Source: Pseudonocardia sp. CNS-139
GTDB taxonomy: Bacteria; Actinomycetota; Actinomycetes; Mycobacteriales; Pseudonocardiaceae
Length of the DNA stretch: 64,000 nucleotides
NCBI GenBank assembly: GCA_001942415.1
Contig: MKJX01000111.1
Span: forward strand, 160,046 to 224,045
Direction of reading: 5' to 3'
Part shown: one piece after another, positions 1 through 10,340 of the stretch
Numbering within the stretch: the stretch's first letter is position 1
How the letters are laid out: every line of letters starts with the position of its first letter
Made by a program: the position numbers and the translations under genes
The notes under the pieces: generated by a model
Databases searched by the model: none
Told to the model about the DNA's origin: nothing
Seen by the model: the letters and a program-made list of their open reading frames with translations, nothing else

Positions 1-467
1 GCGGCGCCGGCGCGGTCTTCTCCACCCCGACCGTCAACGGCTACAAGCGCTACCTGCCGCACTCGCTCGCCCCCGACCGCATCGGCTGGGGGATCGACAA
101 CAAGGGCGCGATGGTCCGGGTCGTCCCGGCCCGCGACGGTGCGGGTGCGCGTCTGGAGAACCGGGCGGGCGAGCCCGCCGCGAACCCCTACCTCTACGTC
201 GCGGCGCAGGTCGCCGCCGGGCTGGACGGCCTCGCCGCCGCCGTCGACCCCGGAGAGCCGCTCGACGCCCCCTACTCCACCCCGGCCGCGCCGCTGCCCC
301 GCTCGCTGGGCGAGGCGCTCGACGCGCTGGCCGCCGACCCGGTCTTCGAGCGGGCGTGGGGGAGCGACGTGGTCGCGTGGATCACGGCGCTCAAACGCGC
401 GGAGTTCGCCCGCTACCTCGCCCACGTCTCGGACTGGGAACAGCGCGAGTACCTCGGCCTCCTGTGA
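1..467 (+). CDS. Glutamine synthetase family protein, C-terminal part (start outside window)
   Basis: The last 154 residues of a glutamine synthetase-fold enzyme, cut by the window edge and read in frame from base 3. Seen: the catalytic-barrel end with VNGYKRYLPHSLAPDRIGWG and the family motif LENRAGEPAANPYLY, which carries the conserved arginine and glutamate that bind glutamate and metal. The family ATP-dependently joins ammonia or an amine to glutamate. Because the next genes encode an aldehyde dehydrogenase and a PLP enzyme, and a gamma-glutamyltranspeptidase lies about 10 kb on, this is more likely a gamma-glutamyl-amine synthetase of a catabolic pathway than the housekeeping GlnA; that is inference. 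The frame is intact to its TGA. Confidence 0.85.
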   Translation, partial: GAGAVFSTPTVNGYKRYLPHSLAPDRIGWGIDNKGAMVRVVPARDGAGARLENRAGEPAANPYLYVAAQVAAGLDGLAAAVDPGEPLDAPYSTPAAPLPRSLGEALDALAADPVFERAWGSDVVAWITALKRAEFARYLAHVSDWEQREYLGLL

Positions 468-517
468 GGCCGCCGCATCTCGCCGCCGCAACGACCGACA
501 GGAAGGCACGCCCCGCA

Positions 518-2010
518 ATGAGCACGACCACGGTCACCGGCCCGGGAAGCCGCCACGGCGAGGTCGCCGCGCTGCGGCCCGAGGAACCCTTCCTCGTCGA
601 CGGGACATGGGTCGCCCCGGCCGGCCGGCCGCTGATCGACGTGGTCGACCCGGCGTCCGGGGCGCTCCTCACCCGGGTCGCCCAGGCCCGGCCCGCCGAC
701 GTCGACGCGGCGGTCACGGCGGCCGCCGCGGCGCACGCCGACGGGCGCTGGCACGGCCTGCCCCCGCTGGAGCGCACGCGGGTGCTCACCCGGATCGCGG
801 ACCTGATCGAGGCCGCCGCGGAGGAGCTCGCGGTGCTGGAGACCCGCGACAACGGCAAGCCGATCGAGCGGGCCCGGGCCGACGTCGCCCAGGGGGCCAG
901 GGCGTTCCGGCACTTCGCCGGCGCACCCGGCCGGCTGACCGGCACCGTCGTGCCGATCGACGCCGCCGGCGCGCCGTGCCACGCCTACACGGTGCGCGAG
1001 CCCGTCGGCGTGGCCGCGCTGGTGCTGCCCTGGAACTTCCCGATCATGACCGCCTGCTTCAAGCTCGCCCCCGCGCTCGCCGCGGGCTGCGCGGTTGTCG
1101 TCAAGCCCGCCGAGCAGACCCCGCTGACGACGCTGCGGCTCGCGGCCCTCTGCGCGGAGGCGGGCCTGCCCGCCGGGGTGCTGAACGTCCTCACCGGGGA
1201 CGGCGAGGTCGGCGCCGCGCTGGTGGCCCACCCGGGCGTCGCCAAGATCTCGTTCACCGGTTCCACGGAGGTGGGCCGGCAGGTCATGGCGGCCGCCGCC
1301 GGGCCGCTGGCGCGGCTCACCCTGGAGCTGGGCGGGAAGAGCGCCAACATCGTCTTCGCCGACGCCGACCTCGACGCCGCCGTCACCACGGCGATGCGCG
1401 CGTCCTTCGGGCACTCGGGCCAGATGTGCACGGCCGGGAGCAGGCTGCTCGTGCAGCGGGCGGTGCTCGCGGAGATGCACGACCGGCTCGCCGCCGCCGT
1501 CGCGGCGGTGCCCGTCGGCAACGGGCTCGACGGCGCGTCACGGTCGGCCCGCTCGTGTCGCAGGAGCAGCGCGAACGCGTGCTCGGCTACATCGAGCTGG
1601 GCGTGGCCGAGGGCGCCGTGCTGGCGGCCGGTGGCGGCGTGCCGGACCGGCCGGGCTTCTTCGTCGAGCCCACGCTCTTCACCGGGGTCCGCAACGACAT
1701 GCGGATCGCGCGGGAGGAGATCTTCGGGCCCGTCGTCGGCGTCATCCCGTTCGAGGACGAGGCCGAGGCGGTGGCCATCGCCGACGACAGCGCCTACGGG
1801 CTCGCCGCGGGCGTCTGGACGCGCGACGTGGCCCGGGCCCACCGGATGGCGGCCGCGCTGCACGTGGGCACGGTGTGGGTGAACACCTACAACGTGTTCG
1901 ACCCGGCGCTCCCGTTCGGCGGCGTGCGCGACTCGGGGCTGGGGCGCGACCTGGGCGACGAGGCGCTGCTCGGGTTCACCGAGCTCAAGAGCGTGGTCGT
2001 CGCCCTGTGA
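518..2010 (+). CDS. Aldehyde dehydrogenase (NAD(P)+), one apparent frameshift
   Basis: Cytosolic aldehyde dehydrogenase of about 497 residues that oxidises an aldehyde to its acid. Seen: LPWNFPI, the nucleotide-binding FTGSTEVGR near residue 247, the general-base motif LELGGKS near 269, and the catalytic cysteine in GQMCTAG near 303. The C-terminal half contains EEIFGPVV and the LPFGGVRDSG loop. The frame breaks near base 1535-1545, just after VGNGLDGA, and resumes one frame earlier as VTVGPLVSQ, so one base appears to be missing. The start at 518 follows an AGGAAGG-like site. It sits 50 bases after the glutamine-synthetase-like gene and probably shares its operon, oxidising an amine-derived aldehyde. 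The family call is certain; the substrate is not. Confidence 0.9.
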
Positions 2011-2046
2011 GGTGGGCGCTGTGAACAGGCGATCGGCGGCCCGGCC

Positions 2047-3230
2047 GTGAGCACGACGGAGACCGGCGCGGGGCTCGTCGCGGCCGCGCGCCGCGCGACA
2101 CCGGGGACCGCCCACGGCCGCCACCTCAACGCGGCCGGGGCGGCGCTGCCCAGCGCGGCGGTGCTCGACGCGGTCGTCACGCACCTGCGGCTGGAGAGCC
2201 GGGTGGGCGGCTACGAGGCGGCAGCGCTCGCCCGTCCGCAGGTCGAGCGGGCCTACGGCCTCGTGGCGCGCCTGCTCGGGGGAGAGGCCCCCGACATCGC
2301 CCTCACCGAGAGCGCGACGGTGTCGTGGCAGCGGGCGGTCGACGCGCTGCACCTGCGGGCCGGCGACCGGGTCGTCGCCACCTCGTCGAGCTACGTCAGC
2401 TCCGCGCTGCACCTGCTGGAGCTCCGCCGCTCCCGCGGCATCGCCGTCGAGGTGATCGGCACCGACGCGTCGGGCGCCGTCGACCTCGACGCGCTGGAGG
2501 CGAGCCTGCGCCGGCCTGCGGCCCTGCTCACCGCGGCGCACGTGCCGACCTCGTCCGGGCTCGTCGAGCCGGTCGCGGCCATCGGGGCACTGGCCCGGGA
2601 CGCGGGGGTGCCGTTCCTGCTCGACGCCACGCAGTCGCTCGGCCAGCTCCCCACCGACGTCGGCGCCATCGGGTGCCGGCTCCTGGTCGGCACCGGCCGC
2701 AAGTTCCTGCGCGCGCCGCGCGGCACGGGCCTGCTCTGGGTCGACCCGGAGTTCGGCGCCGGCTGCGGGCCGCCGCCCCGGACGTCCGCGGCGCCGAGTG
2801 GACGGGCGACGCGGAGTTCGTGCCCGCGGCGCGGGCCCGGCGGTTCGAGACGTGGGAGACCTCGCACGCGCTGCGGCTCGGCCTCACGACGGCGCTGGAC
2901 GAGCTGCTCGCGACCGGTGTCGACACGGTGGCCCGGCACGTCGGCGCCCTGGGACGCGAGCTGCGCACGGCACTGGCCGCGTGCCCCGGTGTGCGGGTCG
3001 CGGACCCGGCCGCGGCCGGCGGCGGGATCGTCACGTTCGTCCGCGACGGCGAGCCCGCCGCACAGACCGTCGCCCGGCTGCGCGCCGCGGGCGTGCACGT
3101 CGTCGCGGTGCCCGCCGCGCACGGCCGGTGGGACCTGGGCCGGCGCGGCGTGCCGGCGGTCGTCCGGGCGTCCATGCACGTCTACAACGACGCCGACGAC
3201 CTGCACGCGCTGGTCGCGGCGCTCGCATGA
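2047..3230 (+). CDS. Class V aminotransferase-fold PLP enzyme, one apparent frameshift
   Basis: PLP-dependent enzyme of the class V fold (cysteine desulfurase, isopenicillin-N-epimerase-like and related) of about 395 residues. Seen: the cofactor-binding aspartate region FLLDATQSLGQ near residue 195 and the Schiff-base lysine in GRKFLRAPRGTG near residue 219. The frame breaks around 2765-2790 in a GGCTGCGGGCC context where one C appears lost (EFGAG then LRAAAPDVRG), after which the C-terminal domain continues to VAALA. The start is GTG, 36 bases after the aldehyde dehydrogenase. It could be a lyase or an aminotransferase; the sequence does not decide. The context suggests amine or amino-acid catabolism. 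Confidence 0.82.
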
Positions 3231-3267
3231 CCGGACGTTCGCACGTGTGACATGTTGCGGTAATAAG

Positions 3268-3314
3268 ATCCAATCAGGATCATCTTGGATGGTGTGTTAG
3301 AGAAATTGGATCCA
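3268..3314 (+). promoter_or_regulatory. AT-rich promoter region with repeated ATCCAA/TTGGAT half-sites
   Basis: In an otherwise GC-rich window the 115-base gap before the ABC importer genes is AT-rich. It holds ATCCAA (3268-3273), its inverse TTGGAT (3285-3290) and the palindrome TGGATCCA (3307-3314). Three related half-sites just upstream of the substrate-binding protein gene look like an operator for a catabolic regulator. The regulator is not identified. Confidence 0.45.
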
Positions 3315-3345
3315 TTCATCGAACCCTGAGATCCGAGGAGCTCCG

Positions 3346-5005
3346 ATGGCACGGCCTTCGAACCCGTACGCCGCGGCGCAGCTGTCGCGGCGGGCGGTGC
3401 TGCGCGGCGCGGGCATGCTGGCGCCGGCGTGGGCATCAGCGGTCTGCTCGCGGCGTGCGGGATCGCCTCCCCCGACGGCGGGTCCACCGGTCCCGGCGGG
3501 ACGCGCGGCGGGACCCTGACGATGGGCGTGGACGCCACGAGTGCTGTCTTCGACCCCGCGTTCTTCACGTCACTCGGTGACTGGATGGTGGTCGACGCCG
3601 TCTGCCGCGGCCTCACCTTCATCTCCTTCGAGGACACCGAACCGCAGCCCGACCTCGCCGAGAGCTGGGACGTCTCGCCCGACGGGCTGACCTACACGTT
3701 CACGCTCCGCGAGGGCGTGGTCTTCCACGACGGCACGACGCTGACCTCGGCCGACGTAGTCGCGAGCCTCGCCCGGCAGTTCGACCCGGACGACCCGACA
3801 CGGGCCCCGGGTCCTCCCCGCCGCTGGAGAGCCTCGGACGCGGTGTCGCGGCGCTCGAAGCCCCCGACCCGCGCACCGTCCGGCTGGTGCTGTCGGCGCC
3901 GAACGGCACGACGCTCGCCCGGCTCTCCGACATCGGCGGCCGGATCATCTCCAAGGCCGCGCTGGACCGCCACGGCCCCGACATCGGCCGCCACCTCGTC
4001 GGCACCGGCCCCTTCCGCTTCGTGTCGGCCACGTCGGGCCAGTCCGCGACGCTGGAGGCCTTCGACGGCTACCGGCTCGGCCGTCCCGCGATCGACCGGC
4101 TGGTCATGCAGCAGGTGCAGGACTCCTCGACGATCATCAGCTCCCTGCTGTCCGGTGACCTGTCCATCACGCAGTTCACGCCCTACTCGGCGGTCGGGCA
4201 GCTGCGCGCGAACGACGCCGTCACCGTCTACGACACACCCCACGGCTTCGACGCGATCATGCTGATGGACGCGCGCCGCCCCGCCCTCGCGGAGCTGGAG
4301 GTGCGGCAGGCGATCAACCTGGCGATCGACCGGGAGACGCTGCTCGCGCAGGCGTTCTTCGGGGTCGGGTCGCTCCCCGTCGGGTACGTCGTGCCGCCCT
4401 CGCAGCCGGGACACGACCCCGGGCTCGCCGACCTGAGCCGTTACGACCCGGTCGAGGCGCGCAGGCTGCTCGAGTCGGTCGGTGCGGTGGGCCGCGAGGT
4501 GCGGCTGATGGCGGCGAGCGACACCTGGCATCCCCGGGCGGCGCAGCTCGTGGCGCAGAACCTGACCGACGTCGGGCTCGTCGTCGTCAGCGAGTCGGTG
4601 GACCCGGCCGCCTACTTCACCCGCATCCGCGACACGGCCGACCCGTTCCACGAGCTGATGATCTGGGAACGCAACTCCTACGTGCCCGACCCGGACAACA
4701 TGGTCGGCGCGATGGCGGTGCCGACCGGGGTCTACGGGCACTCCGCGACCGGCCTCGACACGCTCCCCGGCAGCGACCGGTTCACCGCGGACACCGTGGC
4801 GGCGCGCAACCTGCCGATCGGTGCCGAGCGGACCGCCGCCTACAGCGCGATCCAGCGCCGCTGGGCGCAGGAGTACATGGTGATGTCGGTGCTCGCGTAC
4901 TCCACCAACCTCGTGGCCGGCGGCGCCGGGGTGACCGGGGTGAACGTCGCCGCGCTCGCCAACCACCGCTGCTTCGCGGAGGAGGCACAGGTGGCCGGGG
5001 CGTGA
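3346..5005 (+). CDS. Dipeptide/oligopeptide ABC transporter substrate-binding lipoprotein, frameshifts
   Basis: Extracytoplasmic solute-binding protein of family 5 (DppA/OppA type), about 553 residues after correction. Seen: a twin-arginine-like start ([10 protein letters not shown]) followed after one frame break near 3425 by the lipobox GLLAACG. Then come GGTLTMGVD, the family motif [29 protein letters not shown], shown here only as its ends PDLAESW and VVFHDG, and after a second break near 3795-3815 the [12 protein letters not shown] signature. It would bind the solute outside the membrane and deliver it to the permeases encoded next. Start chosen at ATG 3346 after GAGGAG. Its stop overlaps the next start (GTGA), which indicates coupling. 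Substrates of this family include peptides, opines and glutathione-like compounds. Confidence 0.88.
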
Positions 5006-5870
5006 CGGCCCACGTGCAGTCTCGGCTCCGGCGCGTGGCCGCGGCGTTCTCCGCGCGGCGCGTCGGGCGGTCGCCCGTCGCGGCGGTCTCCTGGGTCGTC
5101 GTGCTGGCCTACCTGCTCGTCGCGTCGGTCGGGCCGCTGGCCGTCCCGGGGGACCCGCTCCGCCAGAGCCCGGACGCGTTGCTCGCGGTCGGCTCGCCCG
5201 GCCATCTGCTCGGTACCGACGACCTCGGCCGCGACCAGCTCGTCCGCCTCGTGCACGGCGCGCGCCGCTGCTGACCGTCGCGCTGCTGGCGACGGCCGTG
5301 GCCACCGTCGTCGGCGCGGCCGTCGGCCTCGGCGCCGGCTACGCGGGCGGGCGCACCGAGCAGGTCCTCATGCGCGTGACCGACCTCGGGCTGGCGTTCC
5401 CGTCCGTGCTGCTGATCATCCTCGTGGTGGCCGCCGGCGGGGCCGGGGCGGGGAGCCTCGTGGTGGGGATCGGCGTCGCGCTCGCGCCGGGGATCGCCCG
5501 GCTCGCGCGGGCGCTGGCCGCTCGGGAGCGGGTGCGGGACTACGTGCTCGCGGCGCGGATCGCCGGTGCGCGCGGCCCGCGGATCGTGCTGCGGGAGATC
5601 CTGCCCAACGCCGCCGGGCCGCTGCTCGTCCAGGTGCTGATCACGCTGTCGGTCGCCGCCGGGTTCGCGGCCGGGATGTCCTACCTCGGGCTGGGCATCC
5701 AGCCGCCGACGCCGGACTGGGGGTACATGGTCCAGGCCGGCCAGGAGTTCGTGTACGTCGCGCCGGCGCTCGTGGTGCTGCCCGCGCTCGCCACGCTCGT
5801 GTTCGTCGTGGCCTGCAACTTCCTCGGCGACGACCTGCGGGACGCGCTCGACCCGAAGGCGTCGGGGTGA
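5002..5870 (+). CDS. ABC transporter permease, DppC type, one apparent frameshift
   Basis: Inner-membrane permease of about 289 residues. Seen: an N-terminal membrane segment (AVSWVVVLAYLLVASV), the DppC-type signature LLGTDDLGRDQLVRLVHGAR, and after a frame break near 5265 further membrane helices. The EAA loop that docks the ATPase reads AARIAGARGPRIVLREILPN. The C-terminus has the family ending LGDDLRDALDP. The break fits a lost base in CGCCGCTGCTG. It overlaps the preceding gene by four bases and the following permease by four. It forms the membrane channel together with the DppB-type protein. Confidence 0.88.
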
Positions 5871-6954
5871 CCACCTCGGCCACGGAGGCCGCGCCCACGG
5901 CCACCCCGGTCCGCCGGCGCGGCGGTGGCCTGCCGCTGCTCGTGCTGCGCCGGGTGGCGGCGGTGCCGGTGGTGCTGTTCGCGCTGGCCACGCTGGTCTT
6001 CCTGGCGATGCGTGCGGTTCCCGGGGCGCCTGCCGCGTCGCTGGCCGCGAGCGGGTCGAGCGGGCTCACCTCGGAGCAGATCGCCGAGAACGAACAGCGG
6101 ATCGCCGCGGCGCTCGGGCTCGACACCCCCTGGTACGTCCAGTACGCCGCGTTCCTGCACGACATCGTGCGGCTCGACCTCGGCACGTCGTTCTTCGGCG
6201 GCAACAGCGTGCTCGGGCTGCTCGCCGCGGCCCTGCCGGCGACGATCGAGCTGACCGTCGCCGCGATGCTCGTGGCGGTGCTGCTCGGCGGCGCCTCCGG
6301 CCTGCTCGCCGCCGTCCGCAGGGGGACCTGGGTCGACACCGCGGTCCGGGCCGTCGGCACGGTCAGCTTCTCGCTTCCCTGGTTCGCCCTCGGGGTGCTG
6401 TCCATCGTCGTGTTCGGCGTCTGGCTCGGGTGGTTCCCCGTGCTGGGCAGGCTGCCCGGGTCGCTGGACTACGTGCCGACCACCAACTTCGTGCTGCTCG
6501 ACGCCGTGCTGCAGAACCGCCCCGACCTCGTCGGCCCGTGGCTGCAGCACCTCGCGTTGCCGGCGACCACGCTCGCGCTGTCGATGACCGGGTACGTCAC
6601 CCGGATCGTGCGTGCCTCGGTCCTGGACGTCCTGGGCGACGACTTCGTCCGCACCGCGCGGATGAAGGGCCTGTCCGAGGGCGGGATCCTGCGCCGGCAC
6701 GTGCTGCGCAACTCCGGGCTGCCCATCGTCACGGTGCTGGGCCTGCAGTTCGGCTCGCTGCTCGGGGGCGCCGTGATCACGGAGTCGGTCTTCTCCTACC
6801 CGGGGGTCGGGAGCCTTCTCGTGTCCGCGGTCAACCAGCGCGACTACCCGGTGGTGCAAGGCGCCGCGCTCGCGATCGCGCTGCTGTTCACGCTGGTCAA
6901 CCTGGCCGTCGACCTGTTCTACCTGGTCCTCGACCCGCGCCTCGGAAGGGATGA
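5867..6954 (+). CDS. ABC transporter permease, DppB type, frameshift near the end
   Basis: Partner permease of about 362 residues with six predicted membrane helices. Seen: the N-terminal helix RVAAVPVVLFALATLVFL, the PGAP motif, LDLGTSFF, and the EAA loop FVRTARMKGLSEGGILRRHVLRNS (ends FVRTARMKG and HVLRNS). The C-terminus reads VDLFYLVLDPRLG. As given, the frame runs on without a stop far past the family's usual end, into the next genes. One missing base near 6945 would end it at the TGA at 6952-6954, which overlaps the next start in the ATGA pattern used throughout this operon, and I place the end there. Confidence 0.85.
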
Positions 6955-7655
6955 GCTCGCTCATGCAGATCCTGCTCGTGCACGGAGCCGGCGGCACGCC
7001 GGCCACCTGGAGCGCGGTCGCGCCGCTGCTGCGGGAGCGCGGCCACGTGGTCGCGACGGTCACCAACCCGATGCGGTCGCTGGAGGGCGACGTGGCGCAC
7101 ACGACCGCGGCGGTCGACGATCTCGACGGGCCCGTGCTGCTCGTCGGCCACTCCTACGGCGGCGCGGTGATCACCAACGTGGGGCGCCACCCGCGCGTGC
7201 GGGGCCTGGTCTACGTGGCGGCGTTCGCCCCGGACGAGAACGAGACCGTGCAGCAGATCGTCGACCGGTACGAGAAGGCCGTGGGCTCGCGGCACATGCG
7301 CCGCGGCCCGAACGGCGAGTGGTACGCCGACCGCAGCGAGCAGTACTGGGCGGAGACCGCGTGGGACCTCACCCCGGAGCAGCGGGCCCGCCACGAGGCG
7401 GAGAACCGCTGGGCCGACGACCGGATCTACTCGCAGCCGACCGGGACGCCCGCGTGGCGCACGGTTCCGGCCTGGTACCTGCTCGCCGAGCAGGACGCGA
7501 CGCTGATCCCCGAGACCCAGCGCGACATGGCCGTCCGCGCCGGCGCGGAGATCGAGACCGTTCCCGGCAGCCACTTCACGCCGCTCGTGCATCCCGACCG
7601 GGTCGTCGGAGTCGTCGAGCGCGCGGTGTCGGCCGTCGGTGCGCCGGCGCCGTGA
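6951..7655 (+). CDS. Alpha/beta hydrolase embedded in the ABC importer operon
   Basis: Intact 234-residue cytoplasmic alpha/beta hydrolase of the esterase/methylesterase-like group. Seen: the oxyanion loop [13 protein letters not shown] at the N-terminus, the nucleophile elbow GHSYGG near residue 66, a probable acid residue in LLAEQDATL, and the catalytic histidine in [10 protein letters not shown] near 207. A second ATG at 6963 (MQILLVHG) fits a GGAAGGG site less well than or equally to the first, so the start is uncertain by four codons. Its place between permease and ATPase genes, with overlaps on both sides, suggests it hydrolyses the imported compound. It is clearly related to the secreted hydrolase at 21.3 kb. 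Confidence 0.85.
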   Translation: MSSLMQILLVHGAGGTPATWSAVAPLLRERGHVVATVTNPMRSLEGDVAHTTAAVDDLDGPVLLVGHSYGGAVITNVGRHPRVRGLVYVAAFAPDENETVQQIVDRYEKAVGSRHMRRGPNGEWYADRSEQYWAETAWDLTPEQRARHEAENRWADDRIYSQPTGTPAWRTVPAWYLLAEQDATLIPETQRDMAVRAGAEIETVPGSHFTPLVHPDRVVGVVERAVSAVGAPAP

Positions 7656-8716
7656 CGGGGACCGCCCGCGTCCGCGCGGCTCCCCGGCCGCCCGGCTCCG
7701 AGGAGGACCCGGGCCCGGTCATGCGCGTCCGCGACCTGCGGGTGGGCTTCGACGTGCCCGGCGGCCGGCTCCGCGCGGTCGACGGGGTCGATCTCGACCT
7801 GCGGCGCGGCGAGATCCTGGCGATCGTGGGGGAGTCCGGCTCCGGCAAGTCGGCGCTGACCCTGGCGCTCGCCGGGCTCAACCGGGGGCCGCGCACCCAC
7901 ATCAGCGGCACCGTCGAGTTCGGCGGGCGCAACCTCGTCGAGGCGGACGAGGCGCGGCTGCGCGAGATCCGCGGGCGCGACGTCGCGGTGGTGTTCCAGG
8001 ACGCGCTCGCCGCGCTCAACCCGCTGCACCGGGCGGGTGCGCAGGTCGCGGAGATGATCCGGCTGCACCAGCCGGTCGGCCGCGCCGCCGCGTGGGACCG
8101 GGCGGAGCGGCTCCTCGCCGACGTCGGCATCGCCGGCCCGGCGAACGCCGCCCGGGCTACCCCCACCAGCTGTCGGGCGGCATGCGCCAGCGGGTGATGA
8201 TCGCGATGGGCCTGGCCAACGATCCCGCCGTGCTGATCGCCGACGAGCCGACCACCGCGCTGGACGTGACGCTCCAGGCACAGGTCCTCGCCCTGCTGAC
8301 CCGGTTGCAGACCGAGCACGACGCCTCGGTCGTGCTGATCACGCACGACCTCGGGGTGGTCGCCGAGGTCGCCGATCGCGTCGCCGTGATGTATGCGGGC
8401 CGCATCGTGGAGCAGGCACGCGCGACGACGTGCTCGAACGCCCGCGCCATCCCTACACCGTCGGGCTGCTGCGTTCGGTTCCGCGGATCGACGGCCCGCC
8501 GGCGGCCCGGCTGCCGGCGATCCCCGGCACGCCGCTCACCGGCGTGACGCGGCCGCCTGGATGCGCGTTCGCCCCGCGGTGTCCGTCCGCCCACGACGCG
8601 TGCGGCCGCGAGCCGCTGCTGCTGCCGCGCGCGACGGGGGCCGGGAGGACGGCCATCTCGACGCGTGTGTGCTCGTGGACCACGAGCGGCCCGCCCGCCG
8701 GGGGCCCGGCTCGTGA
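7652..8716 (+). CDS. ABC transporter ATP-binding protein, DppD type, three apparent frameshifts
   Basis: First ATPase of the peptide importer, about 355 residues after correction. Seen: Walker [10 protein letters not shown] near residue 65, Q-loop [12 protein letters not shown], the ABC signature LSGGMRQRV, Walker [14 protein letters not shown], the H-loop LITHDLG, and the oligopeptide-family tail [18 protein letters not shown]. The frame shifts near 8155, 8425 and 8640, each time to the next earlier frame, so one base is missing at each point. GTGA overlaps link it to both neighbours. It powers transport together with the DppF-type ATPase. Confidence 0.87.
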
Positions 8717-9672
8717 CGGCGCCGCCGCTGTTGCAGGTCGAAGGCCTGAGCGTCGAGTTCCGGGGCCGGGCGGGCGGCACCGTCCGTGCGGTGTCCGACC
8801 TCGACCTGGAGGTCCGGGAGGGCGAGACCCTCGGGCTCGTCGGGGAGTCGGGCTGCGGCAAGTCCACGCTGGGCCGGGCGCTGCTGCGGGCGGTCGACCC
8901 GGCCGCCGGCCGCATCCACTACCTCGGGCGCGACATCACCCGGCTGACCCCCGGCCGGATGCGCAGCCTGCGCGGCGACCTGCAGATGATCTTCCAGGAC
9001 CCGTTCGGGTCGCTCAACCCGCGCCGGCGCGTCGCCGACATCGTCGCCGAGCCGCTGCTGCGCGCGAGGGGCGCGAGCCGGGCCGAGGCCGCGCGACGGG
9101 TGGCGGACCTGCTCGACCGGGTCGGGCTGGGCCGCGAGGCCGGGGCGCGCATGCCCCACGAGTTCTCCGGCGGGCAGCGGCAGCGCATCGGCATCGCGCG
9201 GGCGCTCGCGCCGTCCCCCCGGTTCGTCGTGGCGGACGAGCCCGTCTCCGCGCTCGACGTGTCCATCCAGGCGCAGGTCGTGAACCTGATGGCGGAGCTG
9301 ATCCGGGACGAGGGGCTGACGCTGCTGTTCATCTCGCACGACCTCGGCGTCGTGCGGCACATCGCCGACCGGGTCGCCGTGATGTACCTCGGCCAGATCA
9401 TCGAGGTGGTGGCCCGGGAGGACTTCTTCGCCGCGCCGGCCCACCCCTACAGCGCCGCGCTGCTGTCCGCCGTGCCGACACTGCGCCGCACCCGTGAGCG
9501 CATCGTGCTCACGGGGGAACCGCCCGACCCGGCCGACCCGCCCACGGGCTGCCGGTTCCACACCCGCTGCCGGCACGCGACCGACCGGTGCCGCGCCGAG
9601 GAGCCCGTCCTGCGGGAGGTCTCCGCCGGCAGGTCGGTCCGCTGCCACTTCCCGCTGCCCGGCCCCGTGTAG
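8713..9672 (+). CDS. ABC transporter ATP-binding protein, DppF type
   Basis: Second ATPase of the importer, intact, 319 residues from the GTG at 8713. An upstream start would extend it into the previous gene, so the GTGA overlap was preferred. Seen: Walker [11 protein letters not shown]-loop [13 protein letters not shown], signature FSGGQRQRI, Walker [13 protein letters not shown] and H-loop FISHDLG. The oligopeptide-transporter C-terminal Cys cluster reads [15 protein letters not shown], which in relatives can bind an iron-sulfur cluster. It completes the set of binding protein, two permeases and two ATPases. A 33-base gap separates it from the cyclase-family gene. Confidence 0.93.
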   Translation: MTAPPLLQVEGLSVEFRGRAGGTVRAVSDLDLEVREGETLGLVGESGCGKSTLGRALLRAVDPAAGRIHYLGRDITRLTPGRMRSLRGDLQMIFQDPFGSLNPRRRVADIVAEPLLRARGASRAEAARRVADLLDRVGLGREAGARMPHEFSGGQRQRIGIARALAPSPRFVVADEPVSALDVSIQAQVVNLMAELIRDEGLTLLFISHDLGVVRHIADRVAVMYLGQIIEVVAREDFFAAPAHPYSAALLSAVPTLRRTRERIVLTGEPPDPADPPTGCRFHTRCRHATDRCRAEEPVLREVSAGRSVRCHFPLPGPV

Positions 9673-9705
9673 CGCATCGACACAGGTGAAGAGAGGTAAC
9701 CGCCC

Positions 9706-10338
9706 TTGCGGATCCACGACATCACGCTGCCCATCCACCCCGAGATGCTCCACTGGGGCAGGCGCCCCGAGGTGGAGGTCGTGGAGTCCCTGGTGAACGG
9801 GGACTCGGCCAACGTGACGCGGTGGCGGATCGGCGCCCACACCGGCACGCACGTGGACGCGCCCGCGCACTTCGTCGACGGCGCCACGCCCATCGACCGG
9901 GTCTCGCTGGAGACGCTCGTCGGGCCGGCGGTCGTCGTCGACATGACGCACGTCGCCGCGGACGTGACCGCCGCCGACCTGGACCGTTCCGGTGTCGCAG
10001 GCGAGAAGCGGGTGCTGCTCAAGACGCGCAACTCGGCGGGCGTGCTGCGGGAGACCGAGCGCGCGCCCCACTGGGTGGGCCTGGCCCCCGACGCCGCCCG
10101 CTGGGTGATCGACCACGATGTCGAGCTGATCGGGATCGACTACCTGACGATCGAGAGCCCGCAGCGCACCGACTCGTGGGACACCCACCACGTGCTGCTC
10201 GGGGCCGGGGTGCTGATCCTGGAGAACGCCGACCTGGACGCCGTCGAGCCGGGGCGCTACGAGTTGGTGTGCCTGCCCGCCAAGCTCGCCGACGCCGACG
10301 CGTCGTTCGCGCGGGCCATCCTGATCGAGCGGTCCTGA
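9706..10338 (+). CDS. Cyclase-family (kynurenine formamidase-like) metal hydrolase
   Basis: Intact 210-residue enzyme of the putative cyclase family, which includes bacterial kynurenine formamidase and isatin hydrolase. Seen: the metal-binding motif HTGTHVDAPAHF near residue 47, carrying the histidines and aspartate that hold zinc or manganese, and DWDTHH-like SWDTHHVLLGAG near 158. The start is TTG at 9706, preceded by AGAGAGG. These enzymes hydrolyse cyclic amides or formamides. It lies downstream of the importer and upstream of the gamma-glutamyltranspeptidase, consistent with opening an amide or lactam in the imported compound; the substrate itself is unknown. Confidence 0.85.
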   Translation: MRIHDITLPIHPEMLHWGRRPEVEVVESLVNGDSANVTRWRIGAHTGTHVDAPAHFVDGATPIDRVSLETLVGPAVVVDMTHVAADVTAADLDRSGVAGEKRVLLKTRNSAGVLRETERAPHWVGLAPDAARWVIDHDVELIGIDYLTIESPQRTDSWDTHHVLLGAGVLILENADLDAVEPGRYELVCLPAKLADADASFARAILIERS

Positions 10339-10340
10339 CG

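Noticed and set aside
985..2541. A 518-codon open frame on the - strand
   Set aside because: Antisense shadow of the aldehyde dehydrogenase and PLP-enzyme genes; Arg/Ala/Gly-rich with no domain.
5867..8197. A single 776-residue protein joining permease, hydrolase region and ATPase
   Set aside because: The frame is open only because stops are rare. The middle part is the wrong frame of a clear hydrolase gene. A lost base near 6945 explains the missing permease stop.
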